Below the pieces are notes generated by a model that saw nothing but the letters and a program-made list of their open reading frames with translations, was not told the origin of the DNA and searched no databases. This document shows positions 1 through 7,679 of a stretch of 36,396 nt of DNA, in pieces (the first letter of the stretch is position 1; every line of letters begins with the position of its first letter). The stretch spans positions 1 through 36,396 of the forward strand of contig CALMIR010000126.1 in NCBI GenBank assembly GCA_937864265.1. The letters run 5' to 3'. A program made the position numbers and the translations under genes. The stretch comes from an uncultured Saprospirales bacterium (GTDB lineage Bacteria; Bacteroidota; Bacteroidia; Chitinophagales; Saprospiraceae).

Positions 1-54
1 ATTAATGCCCAGATTTGCCAAAGGTCTTGACTATGAAACTTTTTACACAACCCC

Positions 55-98
55 GGACATTTGGTCTTGGCAAAGCCAAGACGGCACTTCGTTCATCC
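55..98. repeat. 44-bp direct repeat, copy A
   Basis: Bases 55-98 are identical to 194-237. Each copy contains a perfect hairpin, GTCTTGGC-AAA-GCCAAGAC (64-82 here), and runs straight into a truncated CRISPR repeat. The spacing of the two copies is 139 bp, so this looks like a local duplication of hairpin plus damaged repeat at the leader-distal end of the array. Whether the 44-bp unit is also scattered elsewhere in the genome cannot be told from this window. Confidence 0.8.
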
Positions 99-182
99 AT
101 AACTATACTGGAACACCGACTCCTACGGTTTTCTATCGGGTTGGTTGCTAGCCTCGCCGGGGGCGGCTCGGTTCTCTTCGTC

Positions 183-221
183 AAATGTCCACTGGACATT
201 TGGTCTTGGCAAAGCCAAGAC
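183..221. repeat. Two adjacent perfect hairpins with 3-nt loops
   Basis: AAATGTCC-ACT-GGACATTT (183-201) overlaps the start of the second 44-bp repeat and is followed by GTCTTGGC-AAA-GCCAAGAC (203-221). Both stems are perfect 8-bp stems with trinucleotide loops. They lie in the oversized interval between the two decayed CRISPR repeats. There is no T-run, so they do not look like intrinsic terminators. Confidence 0.7.
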
Positions 222-237
222 GGCACTTCGTTCATCC
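194..237. repeat. 44-bp direct repeat, copy B
   Basis: This is identical to 55-98. Copy B is joined to the second truncated CRISPR repeat at 241-264. The left flanks differ: here the first bases also complete a second hairpin (183-201) that copy A lacks. Confidence 0.8.
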
Positions 238-290
238 TCCCTATACTGGAACACCGACTCCTACAACTGATGTATTGCCCATTGAGGAGG

Positions 291-366
291 CTGGATTTTC
301 CCAGAAAATCCAGTCCCGCTGCCCGCTATACAGCCAGTCTAAAACCTTTCAATAGCGGGTCGCGGG
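291..366. repeat. Two consecutive hairpins abutting the first intact CRISPR repeat
   Basis: CTGGATTTTC-CCA-GAAAATCCAG (291-313) is a perfect 10-bp stem with a 3-nt loop. It is followed by a 15-position stem, 315-329 with 352-366, containing one G-T pair and one mismatch around a 22-nt loop. The second stem ends exactly where the first well-preserved repeat begins (367), which suggests that insertion or rearrangement replaced older spacers. Confidence 0.65.
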
Positions 367-1486
367 ATCGTAATCCTAACTATACTGGAACACCGACTCC
401 TACAAAATCGAATTACAATGGCAAAACAATTCAGAAATGTCGTAATCCTAACTATACTGGAACACCGACTCCTACAAACCAAAATAACACAACCATGTGT
501 ATCCATGCTGTCGTAATCCTAACTATACTGGAACACCGACTCCTACCCGGTGAAGGTGCCCGTATTGACTGTCATCGTGATCGTCGTAATCCTAACTATA
601 CTGGAACACCGACTCCTACACAAGCTGCGCCACTACCGCTGACTTCAGAGAAGCGTCGTAATCCTAACTATACTGGAACACCGACTCCTACCCTTTGCTG
701 TAGATAATACAGCACGATTGGTCATGGTCGTAATCCTAACTATACTGGAACACCGACTCCTACTTACTCAAAATCATAAATACTTTGCATATGAAACTGT
801 CGTAATCCTAACTATACTGGAACACCGACTCCTACATGCCGGGGACAGCATCGTCACCATCAACGGCGATAGTCGTAATCCTAACTATACTGGAACACCG
901 ACTCCTACCATCATCGCCATTGTGGCACTTACTTTGAACGCCTGTCGTAATCCTAACTATACTGGAACACCGACTCCTACAGGCACGGCGATTATAGCCC
1001 AGTTCCACTGGCTGCTGTCGTAATCCTAACTATACTGGAACACCGACTCCTACAAGGCTCTCTGGCTGCGCCAATGGCGTTGGTTGCGTCGTAATCCTAA
1101 CTATACTGGAACACCGACTCCTACTGCCGGAAACGGTTGGCACATTGGCGGATTACTTGTCGTAATCCTAACTATACTGGAACACCGACTCCTACTGGCA
1201 CGGCGCCGAAACTCAGCTTCAGCAGCACCAGTCGTAATCCTAACTATACTGGAACACCGACTCCTACCTTTGGCGCTCGTCGCCTTTTTATTCGTTTTTT
1301 TCAGTCGTAATCCTAACTATACTGGAACACCGACTCCTACAATGGTGGGAAATGACCTACACCTTGAACAAGAAGGTCGTAATCCTAACTATACTGGAAC
1401 ACCGACTCCTACAATGGCTGGAGGAATGGCTGAGCAGCAAAGGCATGCCGTCGTAATCCTAACTATACTGGAACACCGACTCCTAC
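367..1486 (-). CRISPR. CRISPR array, 16 repeats of 37 nt and 15 spacers
   Basis: Repeats start at 367, 439, 510, 583, 655, 727, 799, 872, 944, 1017, 1088, 1159, 1231, 1304, 1376 and 1450. On the plus strand each begins GTCGTAATCC and ends CCGACTCCTAC. By eye only the first differs (A for G at its first base). Spacers are 34-37 nt and all different. The array probably runs leftward: decayed repeats are at the left, an AT-rich leader is at the right, and the minus-strand repeat ends GGATTACGAC, similar to the GGATTGAAAC end common in class 1 (type I/III) repeats. The subtype is not determined because no cas gene is in the window. The reading frames through the array are artefacts of the repeat. 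Confidence 0.98.
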
Positions 1487-1833
1487 CCTATCCCCTTTCC
1501 AAACCCGTACTAGAATCTGAGGCACAAGATACAACAAATAATCAGAAAAACAACTTTGTCGGCGATTTTTCGGAAATTAATATTCAGTTAACAGACATTG
1601 CAAAATGAACTATGTCACAAATACCTGTCCAAAATAGTTAAATATTGTACAGCATTGCCTGCAAATAATTGATTGACTGATACATACGTTTTTTTGTCAT
1701 GGATCAAACATATCGTTTTTTTATTAAACTATTAAAAAAGTCAAATATAACCTATTCTAAAATATATCAACTACTCTTTAATAATGTATTAAAAACAGAT
1801 TATGTCTTTCAGTGTTGTAATTAGCTCGAAGCA
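1487..1833 (-). promoter_or_regulatory. Putative CRISPR leader
   Basis: About 350 bp of strongly AT-rich, gene-free sequence starts directly after the last intact repeat. Read on the minus strand it holds two candidate Bacteroidota promoters pointing into the array. One is GTTG-N18-TATATTTG (1771 down to 1742). The other is GTTG-N19-TATCTTGT (1554 down to 1524), which would start transcripts roughly 30 nt before the first repeat. The leader's right-hand limit is a guess. Confidence 0.6.
1742..1771 (-). promoter_or_regulatory. Candidate pre-crRNA promoter (distal)
   Basis: On the minus strand, TATATTTG (1749-1742) fits the Bacteroidota -7 consensus TAnnTTTG exactly, and a GTTG lies 18 nt upstream (1771-1768). 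It points toward the array, about 250 nt from the first repeat. The whole region is AT-rich, so chance matches are possible. Confidence 0.35.
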
Positions 1834-1991
1834 TTGAAGTCAAAAAGTGTAAAACTTTTTGGTTTTTTAAACTTTTTTGGTTTAAAAAAAGCTTTTTTCT
1901 TGTCCGGAAAGACATTTTTTGCAGTTTTTCATTGCGAGTGGCCTAACAAAAAGAAGCACTTTTTTAAAACATTAGGGTGCTTTTATCAGGG

Positions 1992-2026
1992 AATTGTCGG
2001 CGTGATTCAACATCACGCCGACAATT
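1992..2026. repeat. Perfect 15-bp inverted repeat
   Basis: 1992-2006 (AATTGTCGGCGTGAT) and 2012-2026 are exact reverse complements around the loop TCAAC. The stem is GC-rich inside AT-rich DNA. No T-run follows on either strand, so it is not a standard intrinsic terminator. It lies between the CRISPR leader and the 3' end of the exported-protein gene. It may be a barrier, a second terminator or a remnant element; I cannot tell. Confidence 0.75.
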
Positions 2027-2060
2027 GCCACCTAGAAAAGTGGCTTATGGGAGCGTAAAA

Positions 2061-2089
2061 CTGGAAGGAATTCCAATAATGCCTTCCAG
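2061..2089 (-). terminator. Probable terminator of the T9SS protein gene
   Basis: On the minus strand CTGGAAGG, a 13-nt loop and CCTTCCAG are followed directly by TTTT. This hairpin starts 12 nt after the stop codon of the leftward gene ending at 2102. The stem is only 8 bp and the T-run is short, so strength is uncertain. Confidence 0.5.
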
Positions 2090-2101
2090 CAATATTATGT
2101 C

Positions 2102-4492
2102 TTATTTTGTTTTTACTACTTTAAGCGTCTGCATAGCCTGGCCATTGATTTCCAGACTGATCCAATAGACCCCGGGGAGGTAGTTTTGTCCAAAGGCTGC
2201 CGTTCCAGACAAGGCTGTCAAGAACCTGGTTTCTACCTGCTGACCGAGGGCATTCATCACGTGAATAAGCGCCTGAGTATCGCCCTGGTTCAGTTGATAC
2301 TTCAAGTAAAACTGCTGGGCAAAAGGATTGGGCGCTACCTCCAAGCCAAAGTTGGGCGTCGTATCCTCTACCTGGCTCGATGCATCATCCACGATCAAGA
2401 TTTCATCTACACCAGCTTCCACCAGGTGACCGGAATCCGGCAAATCGCCCGTTTCAAATGTCAGTCTCATGGTATTGGTCAGCGCAATCAAGTCTTTCAA
2501 ATGGATGTCGCTTTGAGGCCTCCAAATGCTGAGGGACTGGGTGTAAGTGCCGATTTCGACCTCTTGTGAGCCATTGCTGATTCGAGCGACCAAAGCATCG
2601 TTGGGCGTTCCCGTACCGCCATCGTTGTAAAACCAGTAGCGGAAACTCAAAATAGGGTCTTCGTAGCCGGATAAATCCATGACTGGAGAGCGCAGGGTAA
2701 CCGTACCATTGTCCACATCGTCGTCGCTAAAAGTTGAGCCGATGTTTCCTGTTACGTAGCACTCCTCTCCCAAATCATTGGGTGCATCGAATTCTGGATT
2801 CACTTGCGCATTATTGCGGTAAGTACCATTGGGTTCTCCTCTTGTCCACAGGCCGGAAGAAGCGCCATCAGCTGCTGTTGTCCAATCAAAATCAAAAACA
2901 AAATCATCTTGGTAGCCTACTTGCAATTCCAGAATAACGGGGTCTGTGACACCGCCATTGATGAGGATTCCAGAAACCGACTCGTGCAAATAACCCCAAG
3001 CACCAGCCACTATTTCATAATTGCCTTCTGTGACCCCTGCAAAGTTGAAATTGCCATTCGCATCGGTAGTGGTCGTGTAGGTAAATTCGCCGATGGCCAC
3101 CACCTGAGCGCCAGGCACAGCTTGCCCATCTGTATCGCGAATGGCCTGGCCAGAGAAAGAAAAGCTTCCCAATGGCGCCAATTCAACATCTTGTATGGTA
3201 AGCTCCCCGTTGGCAAGCATCACTTGATGAGTTTTGGTTTTGTAACCCGATTTGAAATAGGTCACGTTAAACGCACCGTCCAAAACCTGGCCTGTAGCGT
3301 ATTTGCCTAAAGCGTCGGTCTCTCCCAGGTTGTCCTGATTGGAATCGATCAGCACTTCTACCCCATTGAGCAAAGCACCAGTCAGCGAGTCCACAACGGT
3401 ACCTTCCAGCCAGCAGGCCCGCTTCAGTTCAATGCCACAAACAAATAAACCGTTGTTGATATCGGAAACTAATATGTTGCCAGAAGGCAAGAATGGATAC
3501 AAGCCCCAGGCACCGCTAAAGCCCCCATCGCCGCCTAAAAAAGTATCGTAGTTGGCCACCTCTATCAGGTTGCTTGGGCGGGAAGCGTCCACTACCCTAC
3601 CCCCGTCGGTATAGTAAGAAATGAGCAGCCAGTTGTCCCACACGTGCACATTGTGAGGAATTACGTCATTTCCCAAGGTGGTTATTGGGCGGTATTGATC
3701 GAGCTCGATGATATCGCTCAAGTTGGTAATGTCGTAAGCAGCTACAGGAGCATTGGCCCTTTCATCGGTGGTAAAAGCCACCGTTTCTTCTTCGTTCACC
3801 CACACGTTGTGTGTGAAGGCAAAAGGAGTGCCGTGGCTGCCGAGCAGTTGGATGTTGTTTTTATTGGTAACATCATATACGGCCATCCTGCCGATGTAAA
3901 TCTCGGAGGCAAACATTTTGTTGCTCACGGTATAAACATCGTGGGAATAAATATTAGGCCCGGGTGCTACAAACTCTGGCTCCCCAGTAGAAGTATCTAC
4001 ATTCAGAATCAGCATACCGCCGTTGTTGAGGTTGCAACCAGCGAGGTAACAGTAGCCGAATTCATCAATGTATAAATTGTGGCAAGTGTTTAGTGTGCCC
4101 AACCCCGGAAGGCTAGGCGTCCAGTGGTAAAAAGGCGCTGAAGCGGGTAGGTTCGATAAATCGATAACCGTAACACCTTCTGTTGTGCCACTTTGGTCTG
4201 TGGTTACATAGGCGAAGTTGCCCCAGGTTTTGATGTCCCTCCAAATCGAGTTTTGACCAGGGATAAATACCACCTCTTGTGCATTATTCGGATCGGCCAG
4301 GCTAACGATAGATACGCCATTATTTAAACCTACCAATGCATATTCCGTTCCGTCGGGTGCAGCCCAACCCCATATATCATTCAAATCGACATTATAGTTG
4401 ATTTGCGACAAAAGGGTCATATTCAACTGTGCTTTTATACCAGAGCTGATGGTTATATAAGCCAGTAGTAAGATTAATGTATTTTTTTTCAT
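2102..4492 (-). CDS. Choice-of-anchor B family protein with T9SS C-terminal sorting domain
   Basis: A 796-aa exported protein. Residues 1-21 form a signal peptide (cleavage near GIKA-Q). Residues ~23-355 match the choice-of-anchor B (LVIVD-type beta-propeller) pattern, with recurring phrases such as VTVIDLSNL, MAVYDVTN and VAAYDITNLSD. Two carboxypeptidase-regulatory-like beta-sandwich domains follow (~359-440 and ~444-525), then a MAM/jelly-roll-like domain (~528-703). The C-terminus (~716-796) has the type A T9SS sorting pattern: VAPNPF, LGQQV, LPGVYWI and a final KVVKTK. By family knowledge it is exported through the T9SS and kept on the surface or released; the ligand is unknown. It has its own promoter-like box (4543-4550) and a hairpin terminator at 2061-2089. 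Confidence 0.9.
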   Translation of the reverse strand: MKKNTLILLLAYITISSGIKAQLNMTLLSQINYNVDLNDIWGWAAPDGTEYALVGLNNGVSIVSLADPNNAQEVVFIPGQNSIWRDIKTWGNFAYVTTDQSGTTEGVTVIDLSNLPASAPFYHWTPSLPGLGTLNTCHNLYIDEFGYCYLAGCNLNNGGMLILNVDTSTGEPEFVAPGPNIYSHDVYTVSNKMFASEIYIGRMAVYDVTNKNNIQLLGSHGTPFAFTHNVWVNEEETVAFTTDERANAPVAAYDITNLSDIIELDQYRPITTLGNDVIPHNVHVWDNWLLISYYTDGGRVVDASRPSNLIEVANYDTFLGGDGGFSGAWGLYPFLPSGNILVSDINNGLFVCGIELKRACWLEGTVVDSLTGALLNGVEVLIDSNQDNLGETDALGKYATGQVLDGAFNVTYFKSGYKTKTHQVMLANGELTIQDVELAPLGSFSFSGQAIRDTDGQAVPGAQVVAIGEFTYTTTTDANGNFNFAGVTEGNYEIVAGAWGYLHESVSGILINGGVTDPVILELQVGYQDDFVFDFDWTTAADGASSGLWTRGEPNGTYRNNAQVNPEFDAPNDLGEECYVTGNIGSTFSDDDVDNGTVTLRSPVMDLSGYEDPILSFRYWFYNDGGTGTPNDALVARISNGSQEVEIGTYTQSLSIWRPQSDIHLKDLIALTNTMRLTFETGDLPDSGHLVEAGVDEILIVDDASSQVEDTTPNFGLEVAPNPFAQQFYLKYQLNQGDTQALIHVMNALGQQVETRFLTALSGTAAFGQNYLPGVYWISLEINGQAMQTLKVVKTK

Positions 4493-4542
4493 GACTCAAT
4501 AATAAATTTGACAAATGAGGAATTGCCTGAAATTTTGGCGCA

Positions 4543-4550
4543 CAAATATA
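4543..4550 (-). promoter_or_regulatory. Candidate -7 box of the T9SS protein gene
   Basis: TATATTTG on the minus strand is an exact match to TAnnTTTG, about 50 nt upstream of the ATG at 4492. No clear -33 element was found at the expected distance. Confidence 0.35.
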
Positions 4551-4575
4551 TGTTTTTTCCAGGCACTTATCGGGT

Positions 4576-5001
4576 TTAACGGATGCTCACTACCGCAATT
4601 GTTAACCTGCTGACACAGATAAGCCGATTTGCTTCGTCTTTTATCTCAATGTTCCAGACGTGTATCTTACGGCCAATCCGCAGTGGAGTGGCTTTTCCAA
4701 AGACATAGCCTTCTTTGACCGACCTGAGGTGGTTGGCGTTGATTTCAACTCCTACTACTGTTTGCGTCTGCAAATCATCTAAACATAGCGTAGAAGCAAT
4801 GCTCCCCAGCGATTCGGCCAAAGCGACGGAAGCCCCCCCGTGCAGCAAGCGCATGGGCTGCACGGTACGGTGATCCACTGGCATTTTCATGACGATAAAA
4901 TCGTCGCCTATTTCAACCAATTCCATACCCAGTGTTTCCAATAGGGTATTTTGCCCCATTTGTCGCAGTCCTTCCAATGTGAATGCTTGTTTCCAAATCA
5001 T
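4576..5001 (-). CDS. Hotdog-fold acyl-CoA thioesterase, MenI/YdiI-like
   Basis: A 141-aa protein strongly resembling E. coli YdiI/MenI (1,4-dihydroxy-2-naphthoyl-CoA hydrolase). Shared blocks are the MIWK start, IGDD, MPVDHRTVQP, LLHGGASVALAES (residues 52-64), EINANHLRS and SRLTIA. His54 and the predicted catalytic Glu63 of the HGG-ASVxLAES motif are present. Length is normal for the family. A role in menaquinone synthesis is plausible, since Bacteroidota use menaquinone, but no other men gene is nearby and related thioesterases act on phenylacetyl-CoA-type substrates, so the substrate is an inference. It is divergent from the ankyrin gene at 5115. Confidence 0.88.
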   Translation of the reverse strand: MIWKQAFTLEGLRQMGQNTLLETLGMELVEIGDDFIVMKMPVDHRTVQPMRLLHGGASVALAESLGSIASTLCLDDLQTQTVVGVEINANHLRSVKEGYVFGKATPLRIGRKIHVWNIEIKDEANRLICVSRLTIAVVSIR

Positions 5002-5114
5002 GATTATCGAAATTTATCAAAGAACCATTTGTTTTACGATTTCAGCGCAAATGTCGCAAAACTTTAGTTGTTTTAAGCTTTCTAAAAGAGGTCAAACTCA
5101 GGCCAACAGTATTT

Positions 5115-6272
5115 ATGAGGAATTTAGTCTTGTTCTGTCTTATAACCGGGTGTTTTTATTGCAAAAGAGCAGAAGTTGCCCAGGAGCAGCTCGATTTTCG
5201 GCTCATTGAAGCCGCTGCCCTGAATTTGCCAGAAGTCCTGGACTCATGTCTGCTAGCAGGTGCCAATCCCAATGCCAGAGATATGGAAGGCACGCCAGCC
5301 CTCATTTTTGCAGTCAATTCCGGGAATCCTTATTCCGTTGAACAATTGTTGAAAAAAGGCGCCCAGGCCAATGCTTCGCGCTGGTCCTATTACGGCAGCA
5401 CCGCACTCATGGAAAGCAGCGTCAACAACGATACGACCATTGCCCGAATGCTAATTAAGGCCGGTGCTAACGTCCATCAAAAGGACTCCTTGGGCGATAC
5501 CGCGATGAATTGGGCTAGCTACTATGGCCATCAGGCTTTTGTCGGTTTGCTTTTGGAAGAAGAGGCCAGTTGGCAAGAAAACAGCGCTTTTGGAAATGCT
5601 TTGGATATTGCCGCCAAGCAATGGCATTATGCGTTGATGGATTATTTCATCGAAAAAGGGGCTGGCGAACGCCGGACGGAACAGGAAAAAGCCCTGATTT
5701 TAGCTGTTAAAAATCAGGATTTAGCTGCTGTCAAAAAATACCTGAACCAGGGCCAAAGCCCCGACCTAAAAGATGAATTGGGCACTCCAGTGTTGACGAG
5801 TGCCGCAGCTAAGGGATACGCAGCAATAGTCAGCTACCTGCTCGAATCGGGTGCTGATCCCAATGCGTTTAATCGGGCAGGTCAAACGGCGCTGGCCGCC
5901 GCCGCCCGATTTGGCCAAATCGCTGCTGTAGAAAACCTATTAGCATACCGTGCTAATCCCAATGCCTGTGGCGCTCAATATGGCTTAACGCCTTTGATGG
6001 GCGCAGCTATAGGCGGACACGTAGAAGTGGGGCGCCTGCTGATTGAAAAAGGCGCATCGGTAGATGCTCAGGAGACTGTTGATGGCTTTTCAGCGCTCAT
6101 GTTTGCCACAGCGTTTGGGTATGCTGATTTTGTCTATTTGCTGATAGAGCATCAAGCCAATCCCTATTTGAAAGGGACTGCCGGAAATAGCTTGTTTGAA
6201 CTGATTCATTTTGCACAAAACGATACCATCAAGCGGCTAATAGAGGCTTATGTGATGAATCGGCAGGAGTGA
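5115..6272 (+). CDS. Ankyrin-repeat lipoprotein
   Basis: A 385-aa protein starting with a short lipoprotein signal (LITGC, lipid-modified Cys13). The rest is about ten ankyrin repeats, recognisable by recurring patterns such as GANPNARDMEGTPALIFAV, GSTALMESS, GDTAMNWASYYGH, GTPVLTSAAAKGYAAIV, GLTPLMGAAIGGHVEV and GFSALMFATAFGYADFV. No enzymatic domain is visible. It is probably a periplasmic or envelope-anchored protein-binding module. It is divergent from the thioesterase gene and is followed by a hairpin element before mcrC; nothing indicates it is a working partner of McrC. Confidence 0.88.
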   Translation: MRNLVLFCLITGCFYCKRAEVAQEQLDFRLIEAAALNLPEVLDSCLLAGANPNARDMEGTPALIFAVNSGNPYSVEQLLKKGAQANASRWSYYGSTALMESSVNNDTTIARMLIKAGANVHQKDSLGDTAMNWASYYGHQAFVGLLLEEEASWQENSAFGNALDIAAKQWHYALMDYFIEKGAGERRTEQEKALILAVKNQDLAAVKKYLNQGQSPDLKDELGTPVLTSAAAKGYAAIVSYLLESGADPNAFNRAGQTALAAAARFGQIAAVENLLAYRANPNACGAQYGLTPLMGAAIGGHVEVGRLLIEKGASVDAQETVDGFSALMFATAFGYADFVYLLIEHQANPYLKGTAGNSLFELIHFAQNDTIKRLIEAYVMNRQE

Positions 6273-6293
6273 GAGGTTTCAGGCTGGGCTTAA

Positions 6294-6390
6294 GCTAGGT
6301 GAGGTTTCTGGTTTTTTACCCGGCTGATCCCGCGTTTTTCGCGGGATCAGCCGGGCAAGCGGCTCAGACGGGTGGTTTCTAGTTGAGTTG
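6294..6390. repeat. Dispersed hairpin element, copy 1
   Basis: The core is a perfect 16-bp stem (6319-6334 with 6340-6355) around the loop TTTTT, followed by a 25-bp stretch (6354-6378, starting GGCAAGCGGCTCAGAC) that recurs exactly at 8664-8688. The left flank, GGTTTCTGGTTTT, also resembles the left flank of copy 2. It fills most of the 147-bp gap between the ankyrin gene and mcrC. No T-run follows the hairpin, so a pure terminator role is doubtful. Boundaries are approximate. Confidence 0.7.
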
Positions 6391-6419
6391 AGGTGGCCCA
6401 CTAATTTCAGATACCGTAT

Positions 6420-7679
6420 ATGAAGATCATCCGAATATTCGAGCATCAAACCCTTAAAGTAGGTGATGTTAGAGATGGGGTCGCTTTTACAGAGCTTGAC
6501 TTCCAAGGGCTGGCCGCTTTGGCTGAAAAAAACGAGGAGAAGTACTTCAAAGTCGTAAACCAAGGCATTCGTTTTTCGCAATACGTGGGCATCGTACAAG
6601 TAGGTGCATTGAGCATCGAGATATTGCCCAAAACAGACGCGCGATTGCTGGATGAAACAGGAACTGGACAAAGCATTTTATTGGATATGCTTCAGTATAG
6701 CCATTTTCAAAAGCTGGAAAGTTTCCAAATTGCTGCCGTTAGACCTTATCGCCATGCATTGTTGCATTATTATATGGCATTATTTTTGGAAGCAACCCGT
6801 CTGATTTGGCGGGAAGGTCTTTTGAAAAGCTATACAGCGGTTAGAGAAAACAGCACAACGCTAAAAGGCCAAATTAAACTACATCAGCAACTGACGCTGA
6901 ATGCTTTGCATGAGGAACGCTTGTACATCCAATACCAAAAACACAGCTTTGATCACCCTTTCAACGCCATTTTGTACCGCACTTTACAGGTATTGAAGCA
7001 TTTCCCACTTCCTCCTGCTTTGTCGGTACAGTTGAATCAACTGCTCCAGGCATTTCCGCAATTGAAGGCAAGGGATTCCCTGGTGATAGACTGGGATCGA
7101 ATCCATTTCGACAGAAGCAGTCTCCGATACCGGGCCGCTTTGGAACTGGCTCGACCTATCCTTGAAAATTACCACCCCGATATTCGGCACGGGGAGCAAT
7201 CCATGTTGGCTATTTTATTCGATATGAATCAATTGTTTGAGGAATACCTATTTCAACGACTAAAGGCGCTTTCAGGCGATTACTTGAGGGTTTTCCAACA
7301 TCAGCGGCGTCCTTTTTGGCGCAAGAGTTATCTGCAACCCGATATATTGCTGGAGATGGGAGGAAGGCGTTTTGTGTTGGATGCCAAATGGAAAATGCTG
7401 ACAAACCCACAGCCAACGATGAGTGACTTACGTCAAATGTACATTTACAGCCGTTTTTACCACGCTGAAAACGCCGTATTGCTCTATCCTAAATCAGGTA
7501 ACACAACCGATACAATGCCAATTTATTACGCTGAAACAGCTCAAGGCGAAAAAGATGCCTATACTTGCCAATTGTGCTTTTTGCCCATTTTGAAAGACAA
7601 CAGGCTCAACCAAGACATTGCTATCGATTTGATCCGCGCCATCAGCCCTGATCCGGCATCAGTTCCGCCGGCATTTTGA
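6420..7679 (+). CDS. McrC family protein, 5-methylcytosine restriction system component (solo)
   Basis: A 419-aa protein of the McrC family (LlaI/McrC, PF10117 type). In known systems McrC is the nuclease subunit that partners the GTPase McrB. The C-terminal PD-(D/E)xK core is visible: LFEEYL (~273-278) as the acidic helix, PD at 307-308 and DAK at 321-323, followed by a DLRQMYIYSRF helix. The N-terminal half carries the usual beta-rich region ending in IEILPK (~66-71). No McrB (AAA+ GTPase with N-terminal methyl-DNA-binding domain) lies on either side, so this is an orphan in the window. It may act with a distant McrB, serve in another AAA+ pairing, or be a remnant. The reading frame is intact. 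Its 3' end overlaps the convergent DUF4340 gene by 38 bp. Confidence 0.85.
   Translation: MKIIRIFEHQTLKVGDVRDGVAFTELDFQGLAALAEKNEEKYFKVVNQGIRFSQYVGIVQVGALSIEILPKTDARLLDETGTGQSILLDMLQYSHFQKLESFQIAAVRPYRHALLHYYMALFLEATRLIWREGLLKSYTAVRENSTTLKGQIKLHQQLTLNALHEERLYIQYQKHSFDHPFNAILYRTLQVLKHFPLPPALSVQLNQLLQAFPQLKARDSLVIDWDRIHFDRSSLRYRAALELARPILENYHPDIRHGEQSMLAILFDMNQLFEEYLFQRLKALSGDYLRVFQHQRRPFWRKSYLQPDILLEMGGRRFVLDAKWKMLTNPQPTMSDLRQMYIYSRFYHAENAVLLYPKSGNTTDTMPIYYAETAQGEKDAYTCQLCFLPILKDNRLNQDIAIDLIRAISPDPASVPPAF

Larger units (their letters stand above)
90..264 (-). CRISPR. Decayed leader-distal end of the CRISPR array (two truncated repeats)
   Basis: Two degenerate repeat copies are visible. At 90-126 only the last 26 bases match the consensus (101-126), and at 228-264 only the last 24 match (241-264). 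In both, the missing part is replaced by the same sequence, the end of a 44-bp duplicated unit. The intervals after these repeats are about 101 and 102 nt, roughly three times a normal spacer, and are filled with hairpins. Degenerate repeats usually mark the leader-distal end, so this end is the oldest part of the array. Confidence 0.75.

Noticed and set aside
367-1486. Spacers matching other parts of this window (self-targeting)
   Set aside because: Reading by eye found no match, but a proper alignment search was not possible.
15-1608. Long plus-strand reading frames across the array with repeated RNPNYTGTPTPT and VVILTILEHRLL peptides
   Set aside because: The peptides are translations of the CRISPR repeat in different frames; spacers differ and the frames have no start context.
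1834-2168. Possible small genes in the AT-rich gap
   Set aside because: The frames are low-complexity (poly-Phe/Lys) or run through hairpins; no family resemblance.
5115-6272. Ankyrin gene as a stand-in for McrB
   Set aside because: It is a lipoprotein made only of ankyrin repeats, with no Walker or GTPase motif.
6319-6355. 16-bp hairpin as an ordinary intrinsic terminator of the ankyrin gene
   Set aside because: The T-run is in the loop and none follows the stem; part of the sequence recurs at 8.6 kb as a repeat.
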